Of a stretch of 64,000 bases of DNA, positions 14,401 to 29,400 are shown piece by piece. The notes under the pieces are model-generated. The model saw only the letters and a list, made by a program, of their open reading frames with translations. It had not been told where the DNA came from and ran no database searches. Both the position numbers and the translations under genes were made by a program. Within the stretch, counting starts at the first letter, position 1. Each line of letters opens with the position of its first letter. The stretch comes from Typha latifolia (lineage: Eukaryota > Streptophyta > Magnoliopsida > Poales > Typhaceae), in the NCBI GenBank assembly GCA_019914945.1, contig CM034101.1:12721188-12785187 (forward strand). Direction: 5' to 3'.

Positions 14401-17365
14401 AAAAAATTGACGTGCGGAAGACCCAAAAACATCTCTAAATATTCTAATTTTTTTATTAAAAATATGTCAAAGGCGTGGTTGTTGGCACCTCTGCCAACCA
14501 ACACATGTCGTGCCAATGGTGGCATCTCGCGAGGCTCGTGAGCTCGGGTCATTAAGAGCTCAACTCGAGCTGGACTTTTGAGCTCGAAAGATTAATCGAG
14601 CCGAGCCGAGCTTGAGTCAGCTCGCTCGAGCTCGGCTCGATACATAATATGTGAGATGACAATATATATACATATACAAAATAAAACTATAAATGGCATA
14701 TAGCATAGCTGGTTAAAGCAGTTTTTATCAACCTAGCCGACCAATGTTCAAATCCTCCCCTATACCATTTATTCTCTATTTTTTTTGTAGTCTCTTAGAT
14801 GTTTAGTCCCATATCGAAAATTGAGTGATATAGATATGCCTTTATAACTACCATTCCCTCTAAATGTAATAAAATTAGCTTCTGCATTAGCTTAGCCTAA
14901 TATAAAAATTAAATTTTGAAAGCCCACGTAGGCCCATTAAGCCCACAAGCTGTTGAGCCGATCTCGAGCCTCATCAAGGCGGAAGCCGAGCCGAGTGGGC
15001 TAAGCTTTTCCAGCTCGAATTGAGCTCAAGCTCAAGCCAAGCTAGAAGTTATCACCTCTCGAGCCGAGCCGAGCTGGGCCCAACTCGCTCAAGCTCAGCT
15101 CATTTACACCCCTAGTGGCATGGCACGGCCATTGTACTCTATACTCCATATATGTCTTTACTTTACTATAAAGACTACTGCTTATGGCTTGAATTGACAA
15201 AGGAACACTTTCAAAAGTTTTGAACCATGCTACTTATTTTATACCATAATAAACCATAGGGATTTTCATTACGAAAGATGAAACTATAACGAATAATTCA
15301 TAGGTTTCACGAAAATGAAACCACTATTGGTTTCCAATAGTGAGAAGTTCCTTATTTTTTATAAATTCACTGATGCTATATCCATAAGATAGTTATTAAA
15401 AGAAAATTGATGCAAATCTAGTATGAATGCAATGTTTTGGAGAACAATCGACCCAAACAAGTAACTAAAATAAAATTTAGTAAGCAATAACTGATAATAA
15501 GTTAATTGATTAAAAGGATCACTACTAGATGGAAGGAGAGAAAACCACTCAGATAAGGCAATAGCTTCCTCAACTCTCAAATAAATATGTCGATAATAAA
15601 AAGGCCTAAAATATAGTGTAAGGAAAGACTTTAGAGTTTAGGTTTACCAATAAATAGAATAGTAGTGCTTTTAATTTGAAACCAAGTCCTCCTCTTCACG
15701 TCTGGGCACCCAAATATTCTCTTTCACTACTGGAATCTTCTGGACAGCAGCAGTAACCAATGGAAAGTAGAGATTGAAGGAGGAGAGAGGCTTAGAGAGG
15801 AAATAGAGGAGATTAGAGAAGAATCTTAAGATGGAGTAGGAAAAAGGGAGAGAAAGTGAGAAAAGAAAAGACCGCAAGGAAGAAAATGAGGGATCTCAAA
15901 TAAATCTTATTCCAAATCGTTCATTGTTTCTCATGCAATAACCCTTAAATAGGTTAACAACTCTGATTCTAGCTGATTCTAATAGGAACTTATTTCCTAA
16001 TAGAACTCTAATTGATCATCTTACCTAAATTGACTAACCCAATTTAGGTAATAAATCAATATGGACATCCCCCACATATAAGCTTACTATAACTATCAAT
16101 TGAGATTTTAATAGGAATTCATTTCGTAATAGAATCCTAATTGATTAAGTCTTACCTAAATTGACTAACTCAATTTAGGTAATAACTCAATACGGACATC
16201 CCCGCATATAGGCTTACCATACCTATCAATTGACTAATTCAATTGATTATTTGAACTAAAAATTAACTCAACAAATTAAATGTGAAAATAAGTTGAGCCT
16301 AATTAGCTCAATTAGACCAAAATTGGACTCAAGCAATTTTATTTTGGTCAAATTGAAGATGATGCCCACATCAAAAATGCCTAAACAACTATAAACAGAA
16401 TAAAATTTGATAATACAGCGGCTCAAACAAGTGAACAACTAAAACAATCCAACTTAGCCACCAAGTTTTTGGAAGATAGCAAATGGCCATCTCCTATCTT
16501 CGTAGGCTTCTATAGACATAATTTTAATCAATCTTAAACTAGTTACATTTTATTTAAATGGATAATAAAATACAACTCAGAACAAATTTCAATGGCAAGA
16601 GCTCCTATGAGTATTGGAAAATGGTGCAGAAGTAGAATAACTCCATCAGCAGGATAAGTTCATTTTCTATCTGCCCCAGAAAGGTCCTCTATCATAAAAA
16701 GAGGCACAGTTTTTATTAGTAAAATAAATAATATAGAAAATTGTGATGTTGACCGGCACTTGTTGTGGCGATAACCTACTGGCACAATGCCATGGCTCCA
16801 TGGTAGGCTAGACCGATCCCGTATCGCCCAATACGGGTGATACGGTTACAACATCAACTAACTCTAATTATATGCTACACAAGACCCATTAAGTCAAAGA
16901 GACCCAAAATTAGACTCTTTTTGGCAGCACCTTTACCAAATAGAGAGTGAGAGTTCGAGAAGAAAAGGAGTAAGAGAGGAGATCTCAGAGGTTTAAAGAT
17001 TTTTTCTTCAAATCTCATCAGAAGGTAAAAACTGAAATTTCCTTTCATTCTCTTAAGCCGTTCATTTGTTTCACTTTAGCAACCAATTTGGGGAGAACGA
17101 AACTTCAAATTATAGATCTAACTTAATTTTGCTATATCTATCATTTGTAATAGTCATTCTACATAGATCTAGTATTTTAATACTAACTTTTTAGCAATAT
17201 TCGTCGGATCCGCCGATCCCAATCCAAGCCCGATCCCAGTCAAACGACTAGGATCTACCAGGATCGGCCAATCCAAATCAAGATCGAACGGTTTTAATTA
17301 AACCAGGCCAGATCCATGATAAATCCGACCCGGATCTAACCCGAGGATATCAATTATTGATGTTC

Positions 17366-17443
<78 letters not shown>

Positions 17444-20400
17444 CTTATTCTTCTTATTCTCACTTTCTAACGGAGAGATCTAGCTCCAACGAACTATGGT
17501 TCATCAAGTAATCATTGTTTGGAACCATCACAAAATTCATATACTGGTTATTTATAGTGATTATAATGATAACCATAGGGATTTACGAGAGTTAGCTCCG
17601 TATTCATCGGAGTTTTGACTTTTGAATAAGTTAGTACTATTGTTTAATTTTTAGGGCCCATATGTGAATAACTATTATTTTCTTTTTATCATGTTTTCTA
17701 AATTTTTAGAAATTTTTCTACATTTTTAAATAATATTTATAATTTATATTATTAACAAAAGTCTAATCCGATCCGGGCGACCGATATAGCCGATCCAACC
17801 GATACGTATCGTTTTCCCATAAGGCTGATCCTGATCTCAATCCTGCTTTTCGAACTTTGCTTTTAGTGCTAGATCTATAAAAAGTACTCTTCAAAATGTA
17901 GAATCAATGGGGAAATTTGATTTCTCCCAAGATTTGCCCAAAGTTTCAAAAAAATCCAAAAGTAGTATACTGAATTCATTTAGATTTGGTCAAAATTGGT
18001 ATGAGAATGTGTTAGACTAACTCCATATAATTTGATTTGAACACAAGTTATATAATTTTGAACCAAAATTATATTTCTACTTGACTATTGTTATATCATT
18101 AGCAAAATAAATCATTTACAAATTACAACATATTCCTGAGATAAAAACTCTAATATAAATATTAATACATATATTAGAACCTAAAATATTAAAAACCTAG
18201 AAGAACATATTAGAGACGTGCAATATGCATGCCATAATGCCGCTGGCACACTAGGGAGCGTCGACAGGCATGTGACATGACATATCAGCATGGCACATCC
18301 AACTGACATGGCAATTCTTGAATATAACATTACCATTTGTGTCATAGCTGCATGAATAAGTAGATCAAGTGCACCATTAAGTATTAACCCTATTGAAACC
18401 ACTGTTTAGCTAATTAATAGGATAATAGCTCATCTTCTTAAATGAAAAAACTGAGTTCAGTATTTTGATCATCCAGAAGCCACATTTAACATTAAATATA
18501 GTATCATATTCTGCAAAAGGCCAATAAGTAAATAGAGAAGTACTTAGCAAACCTATTAACAGGTAAATGATCCATATGCTTAAGCTAACTAGTGATTACC
18601 CAGAAATAAATCGACTTTTGCGAGAACGAGCCTGTGTTGGACCTTGGACTTCCTCAACTATGCACTGCAAGGATACGACAGTTTTACTTGTTGTACATGA
18701 TTAGCATCTTCATGAGTTTACAAAAGATTTAAGCAGCATAGAAACACTTCGGAATGGGAACGCAAGCACTCAGATGATATATGACAGAATATATACATCG
18801 AACACCTAATGTAATGTATAAAATCAGTGTGGTTTAACTTGATACAGCCCTTCCTGCTCCAGGAAAACAAAATGACAATCTCCCTCATAATATACCTTAT
18901 CAGATGTTTAAGACAAAAGTATATGCTTAAAGGTATCCCAGCACTGTGAAATCTTCGAACTCTTACATAAGAATTAGGAATCTCCAGAAATATTTTGTCC
19001 AGAGTCCTGCCTTATAATCAGAAAATTCAGTCTTTCTCTACAAAAAATAGCAAGGTAAAGAAGCTAAAGATTAAAAAATAAAGAGACTCATCAACTGACT
19101 CCAAGCTATTTCGCCATCACTTAACGATGGTCAGGATACTATTATGAGGATCATAAGTTGAAGGCGATGAGAACTCCTTTAAAACAATAGAAGTGACGAG
19201 AAAGGCGTGTATTTCATATGCTGACACAAATTATTTTTTCTAAAATGCGTTAACTGGTGGAGACTGGGAGAATGATCAATATGGCTTCATTCCAGATGCA
19301 CACTATCAATTTGATTCCAACTAACATATCCTCCCAGAATTGCAGTATAGAAATAGCAGGATATTGTAACATTCAAAAAATATATATAAACAAATAAAAA
19401 TAAGAGGGTCGCACATGCCTAGCACGTGCGGCATTGTTCTGCCTTCTCCCTTTCGGAGACAGAAGGAGCAAAATCTTTTTCTTTTTCTTTTTTTTCGACG
19501 ATTTTGTCGCAGAAAGAATCCATAAACTCTAACAACTCTTTTCCTATATAAATTGAGGCTTATTCCCCTCCAGGGAGGTCATCTCCTACTTCCTCTTCTT
19601 AATCTTTTGTTTCTACATCATTCCTCGTCGAACCCACCATTGTTGGATCTGGACATTGAAGAGTCGCCGGAGTGAGAGAACAACACCAAAAGCATCACAG
19701 GTGAGTCCTCCCCCACCCCCACATATTTAATTAGAGATTAATGGGTTAGATTATAAAAACATAATTTTAGTGTTCATAGCTTCGTCGGAGCAATCCATCA
19801 ACTGGCCATATCAATTGACGCCAAATTTGTCCAATAGCTTCACGTTGATGACCTCGTGTCATGGGTATATTTCCTTCTTGTTCTAGAAGCCCCAATAGGT
19901 GCTCCACCATGGATGACGACCATCGTGGTGAGTCTCCCCATCAACCACTTGGAGCTGTTTTTCATCCATTGTGGTTCCTCAAGATCATAGGGCCAGTGTC
20001 GGCGTCGGCATTAACAGTGTAAATGCCAGCGGTGAGGGGGAATCGGCAAACATCTTCCCTTCCTTTTCATCTTCCTTCTTCAAATGAGGAAGAAAGAACA
20101 TGGGCCCAACTTGTGTGTGTGTGTGAACTTTAGTTAATGGGTTTTAGTTAGCGGATTAATGGGTTAATGGGTTAGTAGGTTAGTGAGTTGGTGGTTTAAT
20201 AAGTTGGTGAGTTGGACTTTAGTGATTGGGCCATTTAAGGTCCAATTAATAAATGTAGGTGGGTTGTGACCTTCTAACCCAATCCATTTTGGTTTGGGTT
20301 GGGTCTTAGCCCAACCAATTGTTTAATATTTGGGGCTATAGGCAGCCCAAGTATTGGGTTTTATTTTAGCCCAATTAGGGAGGTTCAAGTTGTTTGAAAT

Positions 20401-23400
20401 TCTGAAAATACCATTCAAGAGTGGAATTATTTATGGATAGATATGAAGATTTATACTTGTACTTGAACTGAGAACTTGAGCTATCCCACGTGAAGTTAAA
20501 GTAAATGAATTTACTCACATAATTATCGTCTCGTATTTCCTACTATGATTCCTTTGTACTATTATTTGTGTAGTATTATACTCCGTGCATTATCATCTTT
20601 TTATGTTGTGTTGTATTTCGTGTCATACTCTACTACGTGCAATACTTTAGTTCTTGAAATGTTGATCTTTGTGCATTACTATTCTTTGTGCAAATAATAA
20701 AATATTGGCTACGAGTTAGTAAGACTTTGATAATAGACACGGGCTAGATATTCTTCATACATCTCCCTATAGTGACTCAAATCTACCTTAAAATCTAAGG
20801 AATAGATCTATACCTGATCAGCATATGATTCGTTTAGGTGACTCTAGCACGATTGGAGAATAGTCCAGGGAACTGACCTATACCTGATTAGCATATGATC
20901 CGTTTAGATGGCTCTAACACGGTTAAAGAACAATCCATGTAACAGACTTATACTTGATCAGCATATGATCTGTCTAGATGACCCTGACGCGATTAAAGAA
21001 CAATCTCAGGCTAGACCAAGATTCTCCCTAAGGTGATCTTAATTTCTATGGTTAGTGAAAAAGACAGGTTGCATTTATCACATATTGACACCTAATGATC
21101 CTAACCGGATTAGTTATGAAGAGAAAACTCGAGCGTATCTTGAGATGACTTTTAGTTGATATGGACCCACAGGGTATTAACCTAACCGAGACATGACATA
21201 TTTATTATTATTAAGAAAAATTCAGTATGTTAATGCTAAGCATGTTATGCGATATGACTTACTCTGTTATTACTTGTGTTGTTATTATTATTGTTATCAT
21301 AAGCATGCTTAGTAGGAGTTTTATTTTATATTATTAAACGTGTATTTATTAAAAGTTATGTTTATGAATTCGCAATTTCGCATTTATTTGGCTTTTGAGT
21401 GGATTCCACTCACTGAGCTATAGATGTTAGCTTATGAGATTCCTCTTAGAATTTCAGGTACTAATCAACGTGGCAATTGAGCGTGATGCACCGGGACCTT
21501 ATCTCCACTTAAGATTTATCTATTTTATCTTTAAGTTGTAGTAGTCTTTATATTCTAAACAATCTGTTATTTTAATTTGATCAGAGACACATTAGTGGTG
21601 ACATTGGACATTTTCCTTATTATTGGATTGCATTTATTGGAATCAGATATTTATATTAAATTTTTGTCATAGTAAACTTAGAAAATTATCTATTAAGGCT
21701 TCGAATATCTTAAGTGTATTGAGGTACATAGTCAGTTATAATTCTGATTTCGGATCGTGACAGATATGTAAGAACCAAAAAAAAAATATATATATATATA
21801 TAATAATAATAATCAGGGGTTGAGAGAGGAGGGTGCACGTGCTCTGCACGTGCAGCCCCTCCCCTCTCCCTCTCTGGCACGCGACGAGGAGCAGAAAAGA
21901 TTTCATCTAATCCGAATCGGATTAGATTTAATCTTCTTTTAATCAATAAATTAAACCCTAATTTTTTTTCTCTCTTTGCTTAACCACCTCAGCCCATTCT
22001 CTCTCTTTTTCCTCCCCTCTTTCGCTTTCTTCTTCCTCACCGACGGAGTCACGCCATGGAATTGACCTGCCGGAGCGCCGCCGGAGCCATCGGAGACCAC
22101 CACGTGACTCCTTAGTAAGCCTTCTCCCACCCCTCAAATTTAATTAAAGATTAATAGGATATAGCGAAATTACCTAAATTTGGGTTTCTCGACTTCATCA
22201 GCAAATCAGGCTGGCCGGCGGCTTCGGGTTGCAACCGCATCGTCACCGGAAGCTTCATGCTCTAAGCCCAATGTCGGTGATATCTTCTAGGGAGCCCTCG
22301 TGGCTCCAATCGATGTCGGCCGTCGGTGGTGGGTTCTCCTCCACCTCGTGAGGACGACGAAGTAAAGAGAGAGAGAGAGAGCCGGTCGTGAACCGCCACC
22401 GGCAGGGTCGCCGGCGGCCACTCTCTCTCGATCCTTCTCTTCCTCGCGTCAGTCGCGGGAAGAGAAGGTTGTGAGTGGGGCTCGGGTTTAACACGAGCCA
22501 ACCCTTTTCTATTAAGTTTTGGGTTCGGGTTCAGGTTGAATTTCGGATCGAAAGACCCGACCCGAACCGAACAATTTATTTGGGTGGGCTGTGGGTTAGC
22601 CCGTAGCCCAATCCACTTAATTTTGGTTGGGCCTCGGCCCAACCTAATTAATTAGATTCCTTTTTGGATTGGGTCGGGCCTGCAGCAGCCCAAGCCTAAT
22701 CCAATAGGTAATTAAACCCATTTTAGTTCTTTTTAGGTTTTTTTTTAATTTTAAAAATATTGATATTATTCAAATTAAAAATTTTATTATTATTTATTAT
22801 TAAAGGTGGTGATTTTTAGTACGTGAGCTAGAGATTTGAGATTTCGGTTGTCTTGCCTAGACTCAGGTGAGTGGGTTCACTCACATATTTATTTTATTAT
22901 ATTTCGTACCTTTGTCGGATCATGTAAATTTTTGTGTGCAAAATTATTATTTTCACGTAAATTTTCTGTGTGCAAAATTATTATTATTTTCATTCGTACG
23001 TGCAAAAATTTAATTGTTACATTTTCTGTGTACATTTAATCATTATACTCAGTGCATCACCATATTTATTTTATTATATTTCATGCCTTTGTCGGACCAT
23101 GTAAATTTTTCTGTGTGCAAAATTATTATTTTCACATAAATTTTCTTTGTGCAAAATTATTATTATTTTCATTCGTACGTGCAAAAATTTAATTGTTACA
23201 TTTTCTGTGTACATTTAATCATTATACTAAGTGCATCACCATACATTATGCAAATATTGAAATTAGTGAAAAAAAACGAGGCTAGTATTGGTACGACTTA
23301 GAAAACAATCTCGGTCTAAATCGCTTACAATTTTTCGTGGTGACTCAAGTCTATCTGGGAAGTCCGGGGAAAAGTCCTAAATCGATCACTACGGTGACTT

Positions 23401-26400
23401 TCTTATGTGACTTTGACGGGATTAGGGAACAGTCAAAGGATGAATGATAAATTCCTAGGTGACTCTAACTTCTCCCAACGGTTAATGAAAAAGATAGAAT
23501 GTGTTGATCACATAGTGATACCATTTGATGACCCTAACCGAATCAGCTATGAAGAAAAATCCCAAGCGTCATCTCGAGGTGACTTCTAATTGATGTGGAT
23601 TCATAGGGTTTAGACCCATTGAAACATTTGACAGTATAAATTTTGAAAAGATATTAATACGTTGAAACTGTGCAAGGTTACAAGTTGTGACTCTCTATTA
23701 TTATCATTGTCATTATTTAAATAGCATGTTTATTGCAAATTGTTATGAATATTGTTGTTTTTAGTTTAATTTTATTCAGCATTAATATAATTTAGAATTT
23801 ATTTGGTTTTCGAGTGGACTCCACTCACTGAGCTATAGTTGTTGGCTCATGGATTCTGTTTTTGTATTTATTTATCTATCTCAGGTAATAGTCAGCAGGG
23901 CAACTGAGCGAGATGTACTCGGACTCCACCTCCACTTAGGATTCACCTATTTACTTTTCCGCTCTTTAGAATTTTATGCTTTAGATTGGAAGATTTATTT
24001 ATTTCGTTAGAGACTCAAAAACAATAACATTGTTTTATGTTTATTACAATTAATTTTAAATTTAATAAAGCAGATTTTTAATTTATTTATTTATTTGCCA
24101 TCGTACTAGTAGAAAGTATTATTAAGGCTTCGTGTATCTCAAGCATATTGAGATGCATGGCCGGTCATGATTTTTTATTTCGGATCGTGACGATATCTTT
24201 TAGATAGCTATTTAATACTTATAGCTACTCTTAGGTCATTTATCACAAGAGAAACACACTATTGTCTCGAGGATGCATAAGAAGACATGCATGATGTGTC
24301 TCACATAAAATGGCATGCCTCTGTTGTCAAAAGATATAACTGTGGATCTCATAAATCAAGCACTTATAGGTCATGCACTCAATGCGCTGATCCAAGATAC
24401 TTGTGCAGAGTTGTGCCAGAAAGGTATAAGTACCAAAGCATGGTCATGTAATTGCTGTTTAGTATCAAACAAAATCCATAGTTCGAGGTTTCGTTTACGG
24501 TTTGGGTTTCGGGTTGGTTAAAAAACGAAACATTTTGGTCACTTTGGTTTCTAGTCACTGTATCACTTTCAGACTTCTTTTAATAAATAGTCTTCTTTAT
24601 CTTATTTTTCAATGCATCACACAAAATCTAATAGCATTTAAGCAACGAGGTTGATATTGAGTAAGGTACAAATTGGATTCAAGTCAAATCCAGCTTTGAA
24701 TTTAAAACATATATTAAAAATGTATATATATTTATGGAGTTGCAAGCTAGTTTCGGATCGGATGGACCAAAATGCGAACTGTTTCGGCGAAATGTCTCAG
24801 TTATGGACAAAACTTCAAGCCATAGAAAAATCAACCTCATCTACTTTTATAGCACTCCCACAGTACCTAGATCACAAAAAGCTACCACAATACAGCCACC
24901 TAATAGCATGCAGCAGCACCACCGCATGGTCAAAATCATGATCATAATAATCAATTTAGAACATCTGCTTGTATAATGGAACAGAACCGAGAGACTATGG
25001 GTTAAACTGGCATGAACAAGTAGGATCTGCTCCTGCAAATAACTGCTATCTATTAATCCGGGGAAGAAATAATGCCACGTATTTCAGAAGAAAGATTAAA
25101 AACCTGATGCTAGAAATATAATTATGTGATAAAGTTTCAGAATCCTATATCTTGGAATGACAGAAATGTCTCTAATTCTCTAAACAGTATTAATTTTGTT
25201 TTGTTGCTTTTATCCGACTCAAAAGATAAACTTGTGAGGGGCTCATAACATTTAGTATTCATGCTCTGTAAGTTAGAAATGTGATCATGTACTGGCTCAG
25301 AGTACAAAATAAAATAATAAAATTAAAGACATCCAAGATTAGACAGTAACTCACAACAGAAAACCCACTACGAGTCAAGTCATCCAAAGTCTGACGCAAG
25401 TTCTGTGGGAAAAAATCAAATAAATCTGTCAGAAAGAAACTGCAAAGAAACTGTAGAAGTACAAAGAGTCACACCAATAATTGAAATATTTGATGATAAC
25501 TTCCATAGAAGTGCAGCAATGAGCTATATACATTATACACTGATTACACAGAACAAGCCTCCACAACAAGATAGGATCATATGGACCTCAGTCAAAATTT
25601 AAAAGTATAAATGAAACAACTGACAACTTTTAATGAACGACTATCAACCTAAGCTCGACACATTACACAACGTGTCAAAATCGAGAGAAACTAAGGTTCT
25701 AAGTATTAGAATCGGAATCAAGATCGGTCATCCAAAAAAACAATACATATCGGTCATATCAGCGATATCGGCAGTATTGGCTGTCCGTATCGATTTGTAT
25801 TTTAAAATAATTTTTAAAATACAAAACAAATCTAAAGTTTTAAAAAAATAATAATAATAAGATATAAATATAAATTATTCATATATAAATCTAAAAATCA
25901 AAAAAATAAATATTATTTTCTTAATTTTTATCTCTCTTTCTACCACTCACACTCTCTCTCCCTCTCATACAAATAAAAAAAATTCTTAATCTCTCTCTCA
26001 CTAATTTTCTCTTATCAAACTCTCTTCCTCTCTCTTATTAATTTCTTCTCCCACTACCTCTCTCTCTCTCCTACTACCATTTCCTTCACCCTCACCGACT
26101 CCCCTCCCTCTCTCATTAACTCTCTCTCTCACTGACTCCCTTCTCTTGATCTCTCACTCTCTGATTCTCTCTCCTCTCTCCCATTAACTCTCTCTCTCTC
26201 ACTGACTCCCTTCTCTTGATCTCTCCCTCTCCAATTCTCTCTCCTCTCTCCCACTAACTCTCCCTTTCCCTCACCGACTCCCTTCTCTCTTGGTCTCTCC
26301 CTCTTTGATTCTTCTCCGGCGATACTTTCTCGATAGGGTATTTTCTCTTTTTCTCTCTCACTCACTCCAATGAGCTCGCTCCTCTCTCTTCTCTCTCTTT

Positions 26401-29400
26401 CTCTCTTTTTTGTCTTACCCTCCTCCCTCTCTTTCTCCCTCTCTCTCTCTCTCCCAATTTCGATCGATTTTGACCAATACGGCCAATCTCAACTTGGAAC
26501 CAAGGTTCGAAAAATCGGGATCAGGATAGAAATTGGCCTTCCGAAAAAACGATATATAGTTGCTAGATCCATCGTTTGGATCTAATCTAACTTTTTAATT
26601 ACGTAAAATTCTAAATATTATTTCAAAATGCAAGAAACTTTTTAAAAATAAGAAAGTAAAGAAAGAAAAACTATGGTGCAATGAAAGCTAAAAAGAAGAG
26701 GAGGTTAGAAAAAAAGTGAGTGAAAGAAAATCAAACAAAAGAAAGAAAAATCATAGAGCAGTGAAAAAGAAGAAGAAGAAAAGGAAAAAAAGGGAGAGAG
26801 TGGAAGAAATGAAAAAAAAAACTAAAAGAGATAAAGAAATAAATTAAAAAATTATATACTGGAGTTCGCCATAGTTAAATCTGCATCGCTGGTTCACCAG
26901 ATCTAGATATCTCCGTAAGAGAAACAATAGTTATATGGTAAGGCGAGAAAAAGAGAAAGAAAGAGTGAAAGAGAGAAAGAGAGAGAGTGAGAAGAAAGAT
27001 TGAAAGAGATAAAGAGAGAGTTCGAATTGGGCCTCGATCGAGATCGACCGATTTGGCGAACCATGCCCGGAACGAATCGAGTATTGGCCCTGGATCGAGC
27101 CAATCCGTTTCGGCCGATCCCACTCAAGATCGGCCAAAACTTGGAACCATGGAAGAAACATAAGGAATTCCTTAAAAATCCATAAAACCCATTTGGAGGA
27201 GATAATTCAGTCATTTGAAGCAAAAAATTGTAAGAAATAGGATTTCATAGTACCACTAGGAGACAAGTTTTACAAGTTCACAACTCATAAGTATATTCAT
27301 CCACCAACAAGAATAACATAAAAAAAACAGCTAGACATAGAATACTTATTCTCAGAAAAGGAAGAAAACATAGACTGCCATAGAGTTCACAAAAGACAAG
27401 CCATTTCTCTGTCATCAGATATAAATGGAAGAAGATTGATAAAGAAATAGTAACCTAGAGTTACTTCTGATGGTTTTTTGTTCACTTTCCTGGGAACAGA
27501 TATGTGAGATAGATAGGCAATCAATAATTGTATCAAGTAAAATTTAAAAGGATTGTTATTTATATTCTGTTACTGCATATACATTAATTTGTTCACTTGG
27601 TAACATAAAAGAAATTCAATTCCCCAAAGAAAAGGAACAAGTTGACATGAAGAAAGGAACCACAACTGAAGATCCCCCATTCTTCGAGCATGCAATAACT
27701 TAGACTTCAATAAATTATAGTCAACATATATAACTCACCACAACAGGGCAGCCAGCTTTAGGAATACTATCTGAACGCAGGCCTCCAAAAGGATTTAAAC
27801 CCGCATGCTCGACAAGAATACAGGCATCAAACCCAATAGCTTCATAGAAATCTCCAACCTAAATTAGAAGTTATGTTAGGTACAATACCAAGTACTGTAA
27901 GTTAAAGTACTGTTCAAAATCAAAAGTAGGAGCTACTGAAGAAGAAAAAGAAGTCCATTCAGTTGTATTAGAAAAGATTCATTTGAAGATAAAAGAACTC
28001 ATTACAGAGAAGATACAGATGTACAAGACACTGTAGGATACAGCCAATGTTTAATTCCAACGGATAAGAAAACTGGAGAGAAATAAGCAACAAAATCTAT
28101 CAATATCCCAATCCCCTATCTCCGAAATAACAACCAAACACGAGATAATAGGGTTGGGGTAAGGAATCATGATAAACCATTACAATTTTCTTATCACACC
28201 TTTAAGGTAGGATAGGAGATAAATGTTTCTTATCCCCTATAATAACTACACTCTATTCTTATTTTTCTAACAAAACAATAAAATAAAGATAAGGATAGCA
28301 TAACTCCTTTAGTCCACGATAATCCCCACCTTAATATCGGCCTTGTTTTTTCTCATCCTGCAAGGCTGCAACCAAGCAGGCCTTTCAGGAATAAATTCTA
28401 TGTAATCAATCATAGGCACCTCCTAAAGGATGGGCAAAACATGAGCTCCTCGAAAGAGCTATTTAAATGAGAGTTGATATTCGGAAGCACAACCAAAGGA
28501 TAGCCTTCTACAAATTAAGACCATAAAACCAAATGAGTACAATACATACTCTGCAAAGTAGAACTTCACGAGGAAACTTCGATTTGAATTGCAACATTTC
28601 CATGTTCAGAGTTCCTTCTTTCAAACTGCAGAAATATGATCCGTTGACCATAATCAAAATCTATGGAGATAGAAAGAACAACCAGAAAAAGAATTAAAGC
28701 ACCATTAAGGCATTAATATGGTTAAAGTACACCATACTGCACAGAAGAAACATAATGGTGCTCGACAAAAATGGCATCCATAACTAATTTACATATTTCT
28801 AAAGGTTAAGCATTCCACGTTGCACTATCTTACCCACAATTTTGAGTTCCATCTGAGAGTTTAAAACATTTTTCTTAGACTCTAAGTCATAGTCCATCTA
28901 ACTCTAGGTGGCCTAAAAGTTTGTAAAAAGCAACGATGCTTCCAGACCACAGTAGAGCATATTTTAAGATTGCTACTTATTAATTTCTTGAGCATTATTT
29001 CGAATCTTTTAGATGTTTCCATAAATTAGTACAAAATATTTAAGATTAATCTATATTTAATGAAAAAGAAATTTTTGAAAGTGGCATGTCAAAGGTGCAA
29101 CTTTCGCATCCAACAAACTTAGACATCTTCTGTTCTTGGTGCAATCAGGTGTCAGGACAATTTGAGACAGTAATTATACTAGGCCAAATCATCAACAATA
29201 TTACATTATACGCGCTATTGTTAGTACAAAGAGCATTCCACCTTCCATTTCTTAAATTGACATCCAAACCCAACAAATTTGAGTAGGTAAGCCTCTGGGC
29301 CAGCTGAATAGAAGAAGGCTTCTTGCACAACTGCATCTTCTGCAAATTAATCATAGCATTAGATGGCAATAATAAATAATAATAGTCATCCTCAGGGGAA

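Noticed and set aside
16745..16856. Possible further short MITE (GTGATGTTGACC ... GGTTACAACATCAAC)
   Set aside because: The ends are weakly inverted, but no target duplication and no similarity to R1-R5 beyond GGCAC words could be shown.
22255..22642. Overlapping minus-strand frames of 79 and 126 codons
   Set aside because: They fall in the GC-rich part of LTR B, have no domain, and nothing comparable is conserved in LTR A.
26129..26365. Glu/Arg/Ser-rich frame of 78 codons
   Set aside because: It is the reverse complement of the pyrimidine-rich 68-70 bp repeat and has no non-repetitive content.
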